Source: an uncultured Lachnospiraceae bacterium
GTDB taxonomy: Bacteria > Bacillota > Clostridia > Lachnospirales > Lachnospiraceae
NCBI GenBank assembly: GCA_947625205.1
Contig: CANQNN010000001.1
Span: 62,001 to 126,000, forward strand
DNA: 64,000 nt
Direction: 5' to 3'
The stretch's first letter is position 1; the number at the start of each line of letters is the position of its first letter. Shown here one piece after another: positions 38,456-47,045 of this stretch. The translations under genes and the position numbers were made by a program. A model generated the notes under the pieces. It was given only the letters and a program-made list of their open reading frames with translations. It did no database searches and was not told where the DNA came from.

Positions 38456-41038
38456 ATGAATCTGACGAAATTTACACAGAAATCCGTACAGGCAGTGGAA
38501 CTGTGCGAGCGGCTTGCATATGAGTACGGCAATCAGGAGATCGAGCAGGAGCATCTGCTGTACAGTCTGCTTACCATCGATGACAGCCTGATATTGAAAC
38601 TGATCGAAAAGATGGAGATACAGAAGGAATACTTTTTAAACCGTGTGGAACAGGGGCTGCAGAAACGTGTCAAAGTGCAGGGCGGGCAGGTTTATATCGG
38701 CCAGGATCTGAACAAAGCGCTGATAACGGCGGAGGATGAGGCGAAACAGCTTGGCGATGAGTATGTTTCCGTGGAACATCTTTTTCTTGCCATGATCAAG
38801 AACCCTAACAAGGAGATCAAAGAGATCTTCAGAGAGTTTGGCATTACGAGAGAGCGCTTCCTGCAGGCGTTGTCTACAGTGCGCGGCAATCAGCGCGTCA
38901 CATCGGACAATCCGGAAGCAACTTATGACACGCTGGAGAAGTACGGTCAGGATCTGGTGGAAAAAGCAAGAAATCAGAAATTGGATCCCGTGATCGGCAG
39001 AGATAACGAGATCCGTAACGTGATTCGTATCCTGTCCAGAAAAACTAAGAATAATCCGGTGCTGATCGGTGAGCCCGGCGTAGGCAAAACTGCCGTGGCG
39101 GAAGGCTTGGCGCAGCGTATCGTCAGGGGCGATGTGCCGGAAGGGTTGAAGGATAAGAAGATTTTTGCGCTGGATATGGGCGCGCTCGTGGCGGGCGCCA
39201 AGTACAGGGGCGAGTTTGAGGAACGTCTGAAAGCGGTGCTCGACGACGTCAAGAACAGTGACGGACAGATCATTCTGTTTATTGATGAGCTGCACACCAT
39301 CGTGGGCGCTGGCAAGACCGATGGTGCGATGGACGCCGGCAATATGTTAAAGCCCATGCTGGCGCGCGGCGAGCTGCACTGCATCGGTGCGACCACGCTG
39401 GATGAATACCGCCAGTATATAGAGAAAGATGCTGCTCTGGAGCGCCGTTTCCAGCCTGTTATGGTGGATGAACCGACAGTGGAGGATACCATCTCGATCT
39501 TACGTGGGTTAAAAGAGCGTTATGAAGTCTTTCACGGCGTTAAGATCATGGACAATGCGCTGGTCAGTGCGGCGGTGCTCTCCAACCGCTACATTTCCGA
39601 CAGGTTTTTGCCCGACAAGGCGATCGATCTGGTGGATGAGGCGTGCGCGCTGATCAAGACGGAGCTGGATTCCATGCCCACGGAATTGGATGAGCTGCAG
39701 CGCAAGGTGATGCAGCTTGAAATTGAGGAGACTGCGCTCAAGAAGGAGGACGATCATCTGAGTAAGGAACGTCTTGCCAATCTGCAGAAGGAGCTGGCGG
39801 AGTTAAAAGAGGAACTGAAAAACCGTATGGCGCAGTGGGAGAACGAGAAGGCCTCCGTGGAGAAGTTGTCCAAGATCCGCGAGGAGATCGACGAGGTCAA
39901 CGGACAGATACAGATCGCACAGCGCGACGGCGATTACGAGAAAGCGGCGGAATTAAGCTACGGCAGACTTCCGTCTTTGAAGAAACAACTGGAGATCGAG
40001 GAAGAAAAAATCAGCAAAAAGGATCTGTCTCTCGTACACGAGAGCGTATCCGATGAAGAGATCGCACGGATCGTTTCCCGCTGGACGGGTATTCCGGTAT
40101 CCAAACTGACGGAGAGCGAGCGCAACAAGACCCTGCATCTGGACGATGAATTGCACAAGCGAGTGATCGGACAGGATGAAGGCGTGACCAAGGTAACGGA
40201 GGCGATCATCCGCTCCAAAGCGGGTATCAAAGACCCTACAAAGCCGATCGGTTCCTTCCTGTTCTTAGGACCTACCGGCGTTGGCAAGACAGAGCTGGCC
40301 AAGGCGCTGGCGGCATCGCTTTTTGATGATGAGAATAATATGGTCCGTATCGATATGAGTGAGTATATGGAGAAATATTCCGTATCCAGACTGATTGGAG
40401 CGCCTCCCGGATATGTGGGCTACGAGGAAGGCGGACAGTTGACCGAAGCGGTCAGAAGAAAACCGTACTCTGTGGTGCTGTTTGATGAGATCGAGAAAGC
40501 CCATCCCGATGTGTTTAACGTGCTCTTACAGGTTTTGGACGATGGGCGCATTACGGACTCCCAGGGCAGGACGGTGGATTTCAAGAATACCATCCTGATC
40601 ATGACCTCTAATATCGGCGCGTCCTATCTGCTGGACGGCATTGATGCGCAGGGCAATATCACGCCCGAAGCGGAGAATCTGGTTATGGGCGATCTGCGCA
40701 ACCATTTCCGACCCGAGTTTTTGAACCGTCTGGATGAGACGATCCTCTTTAAACCACTTACGAAGGACAATATCAGCGGCATCATACGTCTGATCGTGGC
40801 GGACTTAAACAGACGGCTTGCCGATCGGGAGCTGCGAATCGAGCTGACGCCGGAAGCGGAGCGCTTTATCACCGATCAGGCTTACGATCCCGTTTACGGG
40901 GCGCGGCCGTTGAAGCGGTATATTCAGAAGTATGTGGAGACGTTGTCGGCGAAGCTGATCCTGGCGGATGCCGTGGAAGCCAAAGACACGATACAGATCA
41001 GGGTAGAGGACGGGAAGCTGACGGCGGAACGGAAGTAA
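38456..41038 (+). CDS. clpB: ATP-dependent disaggregase ClpB
   Basis: 860 residues from [10 protein letters not shown] (GGAGATG upstream), the usual ClpB length; the open frame before it runs through the operator. The N-domain (1-150) is followed by AAA-1 with GEPGVGKTA near 205 and [14 protein letters not shown]. The ClpB-specific middle coiled coil (about 405-525) contains QREIEE-type heptads. AAA-2 has GPTGVGKTE near 605 and [25 protein letters not shown] is the pore loop. ClpB works with DnaK to rescue aggregated proteins in the cytoplasm. The single CIRCE site indicates HrcA control, so class I heat-shock regulation. Confidence 0.96.
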   Translation: MNLTKFTQKSVQAVELCERLAYEYGNQEIEQEHLLYSLLTIDDSLILKLIEKMEIQKEYFLNRVEQGLQKRVKVQGGQVYIGQDLNKALITAEDEAKQLGDEYVSVEHLFLAMIKNPNKEIKEIFREFGITRERFLQALSTVRGNQRVTSDNPEATYDTLEKYGQDLVEKARNQKLDPVIGRDNEIRNVIRILSRKTKNNPVLIGEPGVGKTAVAEGLAQRIVRGDVPEGLKDKKIFALDMGALVAGAKYRGEFEERLKAVLDDVKNSDGQIILFIDELHTIVGAGKTDGAMDAGNMLKPMLARGELHCIGATTLDEYRQYIEKDAALERRFQPVMVDEPTVEDTISILRGLKERYEVFHGVKIMDNALVSAAVLSNRYISDRFLPDKAIDLVDEACALIKTELDSMPTELDELQRKVMQLEIEETALKKEDDHLSKERLANLQKELAELKEELKNRMAQWENEKASVEKLSKIREEIDEVNGQIQIAQRDGDYEKAAELSYGRLPSLKKQLEIEEEKISKKDLSLVHESVSDEEIARIVSRWTGIPVSKLTESERNKTLHLDDELHKRVIGQDEGVTKVTEAIIRSKAGIKDPTKPIGSFLFLGPTGVGKTELAKALAASLFDDENNMVRIDMSEYMEKYSVSRLIGAPPGYVGYEEGGQLTEAVRRKPYSVVLFDEIEKAHPDVFNVLLQVLDDGRITDSQGRTVDFKNTILIMTSNIGASYLLDGIDAQGNITPEAENLVMGDLRNHFRPEFLNRLDETILFKPLTKDNISGIIRLIVADLNRRLADRELRIELTPEAERFITDQAYDPVYGARPLKRYIQKYVETLSAKLILADAVEAKDTIQIRVEDGKLTAERK

Positions 41039-41149
41039 GCCCTTGCCGGTTATTGTGGGGGAATTTGTACAAAAATTCTTCGAAATGTACGTTTCAGGTA
41101 AAAGAAATCCGGTTATGTATAGATATTTCTACATTTTCAGGAGAAATTA

Positions 41150-41177
41150 TTGACTTGCAGGATCAGTCTGCTATAAT
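41150..41177 (+). promoter_or_regulatory. Promoter of the antisense (antitoxin) RNA
   Basis: TTGACT (41150-41155), 16-base spacer, TATAAT (41172-41177). The predicted start is near 41184. Stronger-looking than the opposing toxin promoter. Confidence 0.8.
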
Positions 41178-41193
41178 GAAAGTACAAAAGGAA

Positions 41194-41215
41194 AGCACCC
41201 ACTCCAAAGTGGATG
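41194..41215 (-). terminator. Probable terminator of the toxin mRNA
   Basis: On the minus strand GCATCCACT and AGTGGGTGC form a hairpin with loop TTGG, followed by TTTCCTTTT. The same DNA forms the 5' hairpin of the antisense RNA on the other strand. Confidence 0.6.
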
Positions 41216-41251
41216 CCTCACAAGGTTTAGCTAAGTGCCCTTACGGACACC

Positions 41252-41286
41252 GCCCCTCTGTTGGCAGACAGAGGGGCTTATTTTTT
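41252..41286 (+). terminator. Terminator of the antisense RNA
   Basis: Perfect 10-bp GC-rich stem with loop TGGCAG, followed by TTATTTTTT. The T-run is also the complement of the last Lys codons and stop of the toxin gene. Confidence 0.88.
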
Positions 41287-41397
41287 GTGCCTCTTTCCCT
41301 TTCGAAGAAAGACAAGCAACGTTACAATTAAGCTACCAAAGGCACATAACAAAGTTAATATGCCGATGAAAACCGAAATGATTTCAAAAGCTGTCAT
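41278..41397 (-). CDS. Small hydrophobic toxin (putative holin-like type I toxin)
   Basis: 39 residues: MTAFEIISVFIGILTLLCAF, then GSLIVTLLVFLRKGKRHKK. One membrane helix with the AFGSLIVxLL core and a basic C terminus is the pattern of the holin-like type I toxins of Firmicutes. The ATG at 41395-41397 follows AAGGAGG at nine bases, a strong ribosome site. The promoter is at 41499-41526, giving a leader of about 95 bases that contains an 8-bp hairpin (CATCAGCA/TGCTGATG) and a CCTCCT (41459-41464) able to pair with the ribosome site. The antisense RNA at 41184-41286 overlaps its 3' end. When made, it would depolarise the membrane. Confidence 0.82.
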   Translation of the reverse strand: MTAFEIISVFIGILTLLCAFGSLIVTLLVFLRKGKRHKK

Positions 41398-41460
41398 ATA
41401 ACGCCACCTCCTTCCTATGTACATCAGCAATACAAAAATGCTGATGCCTTATTAGACTAG

Positions 41461-41490
41461 GAGGCTACCACCCTGTCATGGGTACTTTCC
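41461..41490 (-). repeat. Toxin leader repeat, partner of 41190-41219
   Basis: Read on the minus strand, GGAAAGTACCCA, seven bases, GTGGTAGCCTC. It matches the antisense RNA's 5' segment at 22 of 30 positions. Being inverted in the DNA, it lets the toxin mRNA's 5' end pair with its own 3' end (about 26 of 30 positions counting G-U pairs). Confidence 0.65.
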
Positions 41491-41498
41491 ATGAGATA

Positions 41499-41526
41499 AG
41501 CATACTACAGAATGACGATAAGTCAA
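41499..41526 (-). promoter_or_regulatory. Promoter of the toxin mRNA
   Basis: On the minus strand TTGACT (41521-41526), 16-base spacer, TATGCT (41499-41504), with transcription expected near 41492. Confidence 0.7.
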
Positions 41527-41532
41527 TAGAAT

Positions 41533-41569
41533 GAAGAAGTCCTAAAGCATAGGAATTTAGGGCTTCTTC
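41533..41569. terminator. Hairpin insulating the toxin locus
   Basis: GAAGAAGTCCTAAA pairs with TTTAGGGCTTCTTC with one mismatch around GCATAGGAA. It lies upstream of the toxin promoter; the T-rich flank is short, so terminator function is tentative. Confidence 0.5.
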
Positions 41570-41723
41570 ATATTGACTGTATACTTATGCGATTATATAG
41601 TATACAATTATGTGGTAAGGGCAGAGAAACCCCATATTTGATATCCTGTGCTGTCGTGAAAGCGGCAGAGAGAAATCAGGAAGACGCAATATAAAGAATA
41701 AACCCCGAAAGGCAGGTACAACT

Positions 41724-42854
41724 ATGAAATATCCGGAATTTTTACAATCGGGCGGCATCATCGGCTTCGTCGCGCCCTCCTGCGGCTGTGCGGACGAACC
41801 GTATCGGAGCGCCTTTGATAACGCGCAGCGCAGATGGCGGGAGATGGGATACCGGCTGCAGCTGGGCCCGAACTGCTACGCGCAGGAAGGCATCGGCATC
41901 AGCAATACGCCGGAGAAATGCGGCGAGGAATTGACCGAATATTATTGCAGCGGCGATAATGATGTCCTGATCTCCTGCGGCGGCGGGGAGTTGATGTGCG
42001 AGACCCTTGACTATGTGGATTTTGAGGGGATCAAACAGGCGCGCCCCAAGTGGTATATGGGATTTTCTGACAACACCAACATGACATTCCTGCTAGCAAC
42101 GCTGTGTGATACGGCTTCTATCTATGGTCCCTGTGCCGGTGCGTTCGGCATGGAGCCGTGGCATAAGTCGCTGGAGGACGCGATGGATCTGCTGCGGGGG
42201 CGCCGGCTTGCCTTTGACGGATATGACAGATGGGAAAAGGAATCGCTCAAAGACGGGGAACACCCGCTTCTTCCTTACAATGTGACAGAGAAATCGGTCA
42301 TCCGCTACGCGCTGCCGGACGGCAGGACGAACGTGGAGAGTCTGTCAAAAGTGCAGGATGGCACCGGTGTTTATGCAAAGGAGCACCCAACAGAAAAAGA
42401 CGGGACTGATACGATGAATGCCGCACCGCAGATAGAGCTGAGGGGCCGCCTGCTCGGCGGCTGCATGGACTGTCTGGTGAATTTGCTCGGGACGAAATAT
42501 GATAAAGTGACAGAGTTTACGGAGCGCTATCGGGACGATGGGATCCTTTGGTTCCTGGAGTCCTGCGACTTGAATGTTATGTCAGTCCGGCGCGCCATGT
42601 GGCAGATGGAGCACGCGGGATGGTTTAAGCACTGCAGCGGCTTCCTGATCGGTAGACCGCTGTGCCACGGTCAGGAGATGATGGGGCTCGATCAGTATGG
42701 CGCGGTATATGAGACGATCCGTAAGTACAATGTCCCCGTGCTGATGGATCTCGATATCGGGCATTTGTCACCCATGATGCCTCTGGTCTGCGGCAGTATG
42801 GCGCGGGTCGCAAGCGATGGGACCCGGTACAGTGTAGAGATGATGCTGCGTTGA
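41724..42854 (+). CDS. S66-family LD-carboxypeptidase
   Basis: 376 residues. GIIGFVAPSCGCADEPYRSA at the N terminus and WYMGFSDNTNMTFLLATL near residue 113 identify the S66 family, with the catalytic Ser in GFSDNT. LGGCMDCLVNLLGTKYD holds the region with the catalytic Glu partner, and DIGHLSPMMPLVCGS near the C terminus carries the His. The family includes cytoplasmic LdcA, which trims the terminal D-Ala from muropeptide tetrapeptides, and MccF-like enzymes that cleave microcin or aminoacyl-nucleotide antibiotics. An insertion of about 40 residues around 205-235 sets this one apart. No microcin gene is nearby. Confidence 0.85.
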   Translation: MKYPEFLQSGGIIGFVAPSCGCADEPYRSAFDNAQRRWREMGYRLQLGPNCYAQEGIGISNTPEKCGEELTEYYCSGDNDVLISCGGGELMCETLDYVDFEGIKQARPKWYMGFSDNTNMTFLLATLCDTASIYGPCAGAFGMEPWHKSLEDAMDLLRGRRLAFDGYDRWEKESLKDGEHPLLPYNVTEKSVIRYALPDGRTNVESLSKVQDGTGVYAKEHPTEKDGTDTMNAAPQIELRGRLLGGCMDCLVNLLGTKYDKVTEFTERYRDDGILWFLESCDLNVMSVRRAMWQMEHAGWFKHCSGFLIGRPLCHGQEMMGLDQYGAVYETIRKYNVPVLMDLDIGHLSPMMPLVCGSMARVASDGTRYSVEMMLR

Positions 42855-42880
42855 CAATTATGAAAGGCGGATACGATTAT

Positions 42881-43054
42881 ATGATTCCACAAGACCCTGC
42901 TATGCTTCTTAGCTATATTAATCTGAAATTGCGCGATTACTATGCCACCCTGGACGCTCTGTGTGACGATATGGATATAGAACGTTCAGAGATAGAGGAT
43001 AAACTGTCAACTATTGATTATCATTACGATAAGGAGAAAAACCGGTTTGTCTGA
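42881..43054 (+). CDS. DUF4250 protein
   Basis: 57 residues starting MIPQDPAMLLSYINLKLRD; the longer frame from 42851 overlaps the previous gene's end. MIPxDPxMLLSYxNxxLRD...YDxExNxFV is the DUF4250 pattern, a short helical protein family of Lachnospiraceae and relatives without known function. It ends inside the start region of the next gene, so the two are probably translationally coupled. Confidence 0.8.
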   Translation: MIPQDPAMLLSYINLKLRDYYATLDALCDDMDIERSEIEDKLSTIDYHYDKEKNRFV

Positions 43055-44687
43055 AAATGTTAAAATTACAATTGTTACTACTAACGAAAATACGGATACA
43101 GATTTCAGCGAGAAGTATCGTGATTCTGTAATTGTGACGCATGATTCATCTGCGACGATCATGTCAACTCTGCTAAAGAATAATCTGATAAGCGGCAGCT
43201 TCTGCGGCGGAAGAGGGGATTGCGGGCGGTGCCGGATTCAAATAATAGAAGGTGTTATTGAACCGACAAATCTGGAAAAAACTGTTATGACGCCTGAAGA
43301 ACTGAAACAGGGGTACAGACTGGCCTGTGCTGCCAGACCGAAAGATAACTGTGTCATTAGGGTTGCCGCGGAGGATGCGAATAATATTGACATTATATCA
43401 GAAATGATAGATGTGACGGAAAGTAATGACCAAATAAGTCAACGAAATAATAAGATAATAAATCGAAAATCACATGTTACGGAATCTGAAACAGATATAC
43501 ACGAGGCGATGATAGCGGTAGACCTGGGTACGACTACGATCGCCATGCAGCTTCTGGCAGTGGATACGGGTGAGGTCATAGATACCTACTGTGAGATGAA
43601 CCCCCAGAGAAGCTATGGGGCGGACGTCCTGTCAAGAATACGGGCTTCCTGTGAGGGCGAACGTGAAAAACTGCAAAGTCTGGCCGTGGAAGCGCTGGAG
43701 CGGGGCGTTTCGCAGTTCCGGAAATGGGCGACAACACAGGGGCAATGTCAGGAGAACCGGATCAGGATCGTGTGCATGTGCATCGCTGGAAATACCGTGA
43801 TGGAGCATCTGTTTATGGGGTACGATGTATCAACACTGGGAAGAAGCCCTTTTGTGCCCGTTGAGACCGGATTACAGGAGTACAGGCATCCGGGGTGGGA
43901 TTTCCCGGTCTGGCTTGTTCCTGTGATCAGCGCTTTTGTGGGAGGAGATATTGTTGCAGGGCTGTATGCCTGCGGTATGCTTCCGGCCGTGCCCGCGCGG
44001 AGCGGCAGGGCGGCGGATGTCCTGATCGATCTGGGCACCAACGGGGAGATGGTCATCTCCGACGGCACACGGATGATCGCCACGGCAACGGCGGCGGGTC
44101 CGGCCTTTGAGGGCGGCGCCGGAGCGGGCATTATTGGGAGCGATATGATCGCGTGCACGGCGGAGCTTCTTAAAAAGGGTGTTCTGGATGAGACCGGGCT
44201 TCTGGAAGAGCCGTATTTTACGGACGGCGCCGATGCGGGCCATCCTTCTGTACATTTGAATAACGGCGACATTAGAGGACTGCAGATGGCAAAGGCGGCG
44301 GTGCGCGCGGGGATAGAGATCCTGTGGGAGAAAATGGGAAATCCTGAGGCGGGGCGCGTATATCTGGCGGGTGGCTTCGGCTGCTATCTTGATGTGGAGG
44401 CAGTTTTTTCCATAGGAATGTTCCCGGCGTATTTGCGGGGACATGTACAGGCGGTCGGCAACACGTCTCTGGCAGGGGCGTACCGGATCGGAAGAGATCT
44501 GTACAGGCGGTTGACAGACGGCGGACAGATTTCCGGGAGACAGGTATTTGATGAAGGGGGATCAGACCGCGCGACGCTGGAACAGGAACTTGCGGCTGTT
44601 GAGACCGTCAATCTTGCAGACCAGGAAGGCTTTGAGAGTCTTTACATTAAAAATCTGAATTTTCCGGCAGAAAATTCAATGGTTTAA
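43047..44687 (+). CDS. 2Fe-2S/ASKHA-domain protein (RACE-type corrinoid activator family)
   Basis: About 546 residues. The likely start is TTG at 43047 with AAGGAG ten bases upstream; the ATG-less frame extends further back through the DUF4250 gene. Residues about 20-110 are a 2Fe-2S ferredoxin domain (SFCGGRGDCGRCRIQI, then LACAARP), giving the C-x5-C-x2-C...C pattern. A linker is followed by the DUF4445/ASKHA part: VDLGTTTIAMQLL (phosphate 1), VLIDLGTNGEMVI (phosphate 2) and YLAGGFGCYLDVEA. Such proteins reductively activate cobalamin of corrinoid methyltransferases in an ATP-dependent way. No corrinoid protein or methyltransferase lies nearby, so its client is encoded elsewhere. Confidence 0.85.
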   Translation: MSENVKITIVTTNENTDTDFSEKYRDSVIVTHDSSATIMSTLLKNNLISGSFCGGRGDCGRCRIQIIEGVIEPTNLEKTVMTPEELKQGYRLACAARPKDNCVIRVAAEDANNIDIISEMIDVTESNDQISQRNNKIINRKSHVTESETDIHEAMIAVDLGTTTIAMQLLAVDTGEVIDTYCEMNPQRSYGADVLSRIRASCEGEREKLQSLAVEALERGVSQFRKWATTQGQCQENRIRIVCMCIAGNTVMEHLFMGYDVSTLGRSPFVPVETGLQEYRHPGWDFPVWLVPVISAFVGGDIVAGLYACGMLPAVPARSGRAADVLIDLGTNGEMVISDGTRMIATATAAGPAFEGGAGAGIIGSDMIACTAELLKKGVLDETGLLEEPYFTDGADAGHPSVHLNNGDIRGLQMAKAAVRAGIEILWEKMGNPEAGRVYLAGGFGCYLDVEAVFSIGMFPAYLRGHVQAVGNTSLAGAYRIGRDLYRRLTDGGQISGRQVFDEGGSDRATLEQELAAVETVNLADQEGFESLYIKNLNFPAENSMV

Positions 44688-44757
44688 AGCGTGATTTAAC
44701 ATGTGGATAATATAGAACGTCCAAAACAGAGCGATAAAATAACACATGAATTTAATT

Positions 44758-44784
44758 AAACAGCCTGTCTGACAGGCTGTTTTT
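44758..44784 (+). terminator. Rho-independent terminator
   Basis: AAACAGCCTG and CAGGCTGTTTTT with a short TCTGA loop region, T-run on the plus strand. It closes the transcript of the ASKHA-domain gene. Confidence 0.85.
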
Positions 44785-44896
44785 CCGTCTGTGGATGATT
44801 TGCGCATGACCCGCGATTCTTACTGTTTTTTCTGCTGCATATACATATAGGGAATCAGTGAAGCTGCCCGTATGCGGCAGACAAGGATGTGCGGGA

Positions 44897-45589
44897 ATGG
44901 ACAGACAAAAATGGTTCCGTACGGTAAGGGCGGGCGTTCTTTTTGCGGCGGCTCTGCTCGTGTGTGCGTCGGGAATTGCGGAACACAGGATAAAAGCGGT
45001 ACAGACGGCCCAGATAGCGGGCGGCATGGCGGACAGTAAGAGGATCGCCCTCACTTTTGATGACGGGCCTCACCCGTATTGTACCGAACAGCTTTTGGAC
45101 GGATTGAAGGAAAGAGATGTAAAAGCGACTTTTTTTGTGCTTGGAAAACATGCTGAGTTGTACCCGGAGCTGGTAAAGCGAATGAGCAGGGAAGGACATC
45201 TGGTCGGCAATCATACTTACAGCCATATACAGCTTAACCAGGGCAACAGGGAAAAGTTTAAAGAAGAATTAATAAAGACGAATGAGCTGCTTAAGCAGCT
45301 GACAGGGCAGGAAATTCAATATGTGCGCCCTCCCTATGGCACATGGGACAAAAAATTCGAGAAGGAACTTAACATGTTTCCGGTGCTGTGGACGATCGAC
45401 CCTCTTGACTGGAGCAGCCGCAACGTAGCCGGGATCGTGAAAAAGGTGGAGGACAAGGCGAAAGATAATGCCATTATTCTGATGCATGATGAATATGACA
45501 CTACGGTGACGGCGGCTTTGCAGATCGTTGACGAGCTGAAGGCACAGGGCTATGAATTCGTGACGGTGGATGAACTTTTATTTGATTAA
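44897..45589 (+). CDS. Polysaccharide deacetylase, membrane-anchored
   Basis: 230 residues from the ATG at 44897 (AAGGATG upstream). A signal anchor at about 8-28 (AGVLFAAALLVCASGIA) places the NodB domain outside. Catalytic motifs are intact: LTFDDGPHP with the base Asp and metal Asp, GNHTYSHIQL with both metal His residues, RPPYGTWD, WTIDPLDW and ILMHDEY with the last His. This set fits family 4 carbohydrate esterases acting on peptidoglycan GlcNAc or MurNAc (PgdA, PdaA-type), causing lysozyme resistance or cortex formation. The next gene starts about 115 bases on. Confidence 0.9.
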   Translation: MDRQKWFRTVRAGVLFAAALLVCASGIAEHRIKAVQTAQIAGGMADSKRIALTFDDGPHPYCTEQLLDGLKERDVKATFFVLGKHAELYPELVKRMSREGHLVGNHTYSHIQLNQGNREKFKEELIKTNELLKQLTGQEIQYVRPPYGTWDKKFEKELNMFPVLWTIDPLDWSSRNVAGIVKKVEDKAKDNAIILMHDEYDTTVTAALQIVDELKAQGYEFVTVDELLFD

Positions 45590-45704
45590 AGACTGTAATA
45601 ATGATACAATGATAAAGATTCGTCTTTTGTCAGGGTTTCGGATCGGTATTACAGGGCCCATAAGAAGACGCAGGGGAAGTACAGGGGAAAGTATCAGGGG
45701 TAAC

Positions 45705-47045
45705 ATGGATCTTTTTGAGTATATGCGGAATACAAATCAGGATAAAGAGTCGCCGCTTGCAGCGAGGCTTCGTCCGGCTACGCTGGATGAGGTGGTGGGT
45801 CAGCAGCATATCATAGGGAAGGATAAGCTGCTCTACCGCGCTATCAAAGCGGACAAGCTCAGTTCCATCATATTTTACGGCCCGCCCGGCACGGGCAAGA
45901 CCACGCTGGCAAAGGTGATCGCCAATACGACCAGCGCGGAATTTACGCAGATCAACGCCACCGCCGCGGGCAAGAAAGATATGGAAGAGGTGGTGGCGAA
46001 GGCGAAAGACCTTCGCGGTATGTACGGAAAGAAAACGATTCTTTTTATCGATGAGATACACCGCTTTAACAAGGGACAGCAGGATTATCTGCTTCCGTTT
46101 GTGGAAGACGGCACGCTGATTCTGATAGGAGCTACCACCGAAAATCCGTATTTTGAGGTAAACGGCGCTCTGATCTCCCGGTCTGTCATATTTGAATTAC
46201 AACCGTTATCAAAAGAGGACATTAAGGCGCTGATCATTCGCGCCGTGAATGATAAGGACAAAGGAATGGGCGCTTATGACGCGGTCATGGATGAGGATGC
46301 CATTGATTTCCTGGCGGAGATGTCCGGCGGTGATGCACGGCATGCGCTCAATGCTGTGGAGCTCGGTATAATGACTACGAACCGCAGTGAGGACGGCAGA
46401 ATACATATCACGCTGGATGTGGCTCGGGAATGTATACAGAAGCGTGCGCTTCGGTATGACAAATCAGGGGACAATCATTATGACACTGTTTCTGCTTTTA
46501 TTAAGAGTATGCGGGGCTCTGATCCGGATGCGGCTGTGTATTATCTGGGACGTATGTTGTATGCGGGTGAGAGCGTTACTTTTATTGCAAGGCGCATTAT
46601 GATATGCGCAGCGGAGGATGTGGGGAATGCCGATCCCGATGCTTTAACGGTAGCGGTCAGCGCTTCGCTGGCAGTGGAGCGGGTCGGTATGCCTGAGGCG
46701 CAGATCATTCTGTCTCAGGCGGCGGTTTATGTGGCGTGCGCTCCGAAGAGCAATGCAAGCTGTACCGCGATCTCTCAGGTGATGGAGACGGTGCAGCAGA
46801 CGGGCAGTCTGCCGATCCCGCCGCATCTGCAGGACGCGCATTATAAGGGGGCGGCCAAGCTGGGGCACGGAACAGGTTACAAATATGCCCACGATTATCC
46901 GGAGCATTATGTGGAACAGCAGTATCTGCCCTATGAGCTTAATGGTAAAGAATTCTATAAGCCTACGGGCAACGGCTACGAGGCAAAGATCAGGGAACAC
47001 ATGAAACATATCAAGCAGAAAGCAGGAACGCATGGCATCAGATAA
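45705..47045 (+). CDS. rarA: Replication-associated recombination protein A
   Basis: 446 residues from MDLFEYMR; the open frame before it has no family match. PLAARLRPATLDEVVGQQHI opens the AAA domain, with Walker A GPPGTGKTT near 53, LFIDEIHRFNKGQQD (Walker B) and ATTENPYFEVNGALISRS (sensor). A MgsA/RarA C-terminal tetramerisation domain follows from about 250: RALRYDKSGDNHYDTVSAFI and KSMRGSDPDAAVYYL. RarA acts at stalled replication forks with SSB. It overlaps the next gene by 14 bases, coupling it to a DUF5722 protein, which is unusual company. Confidence 0.93.
   Translation: MDLFEYMRNTNQDKESPLAARLRPATLDEVVGQQHIIGKDKLLYRAIKADKLSSIIFYGPPGTGKTTLAKVIANTTSAEFTQINATAAGKKDMEEVVAKAKDLRGMYGKKTILFIDEIHRFNKGQQDYLLPFVEDGTLILIGATTENPYFEVNGALISRSVIFELQPLSKEDIKALIIRAVNDKDKGMGAYDAVMDEDAIDFLAEMSGGDARHALNAVELGIMTTNRSEDGRIHITLDVARECIQKRALRYDKSGDNHYDTVSAFIKSMRGSDPDAAVYYLGRMLYAGESVTFIARRIMICAAEDVGNADPDALTVAVSASLAVERVGMPEAQIILSQAAVYVACAPKSNASCTAISQVMETVQQTGSLPIPPHLQDAHYKGAAKLGHGTGYKYAHDYPEHYVEQQYLPYELNGKEFYKPTGNGYEAKIREHMKHIKQKAGTHGIR

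Larger units (their letters stand above)
41184..41286 (+). ncRNA. Antisense RNA, antitoxin of a type I system
   Basis: About 100 bases from a strong promoter to a perfect terminator. A 5' hairpin comes from CACCCACT/AGTGGATG. The terminator is GCCCCTCTGT (41252-41261) with ACAGAGGGGC (41268-41277) and TTATTTTTT. It is fully complementary to the 3' end of the convergent toxin mRNA, beginning at the last codons of the toxin. No coding frame is present. The 30 bases at 41190-41219 also resemble the 5' leader of the toxin mRNA (22 of 30 identical). Confidence 0.78.

Noticed and set aside
41190-41490. Direct repeats of the enterococcal par type
   Set aside because: The two copies are inverted in the DNA and not direct, so the two RNAs carry similar, not complementary, leaders; a 5'-3' fold of the toxin mRNA is the better reading.
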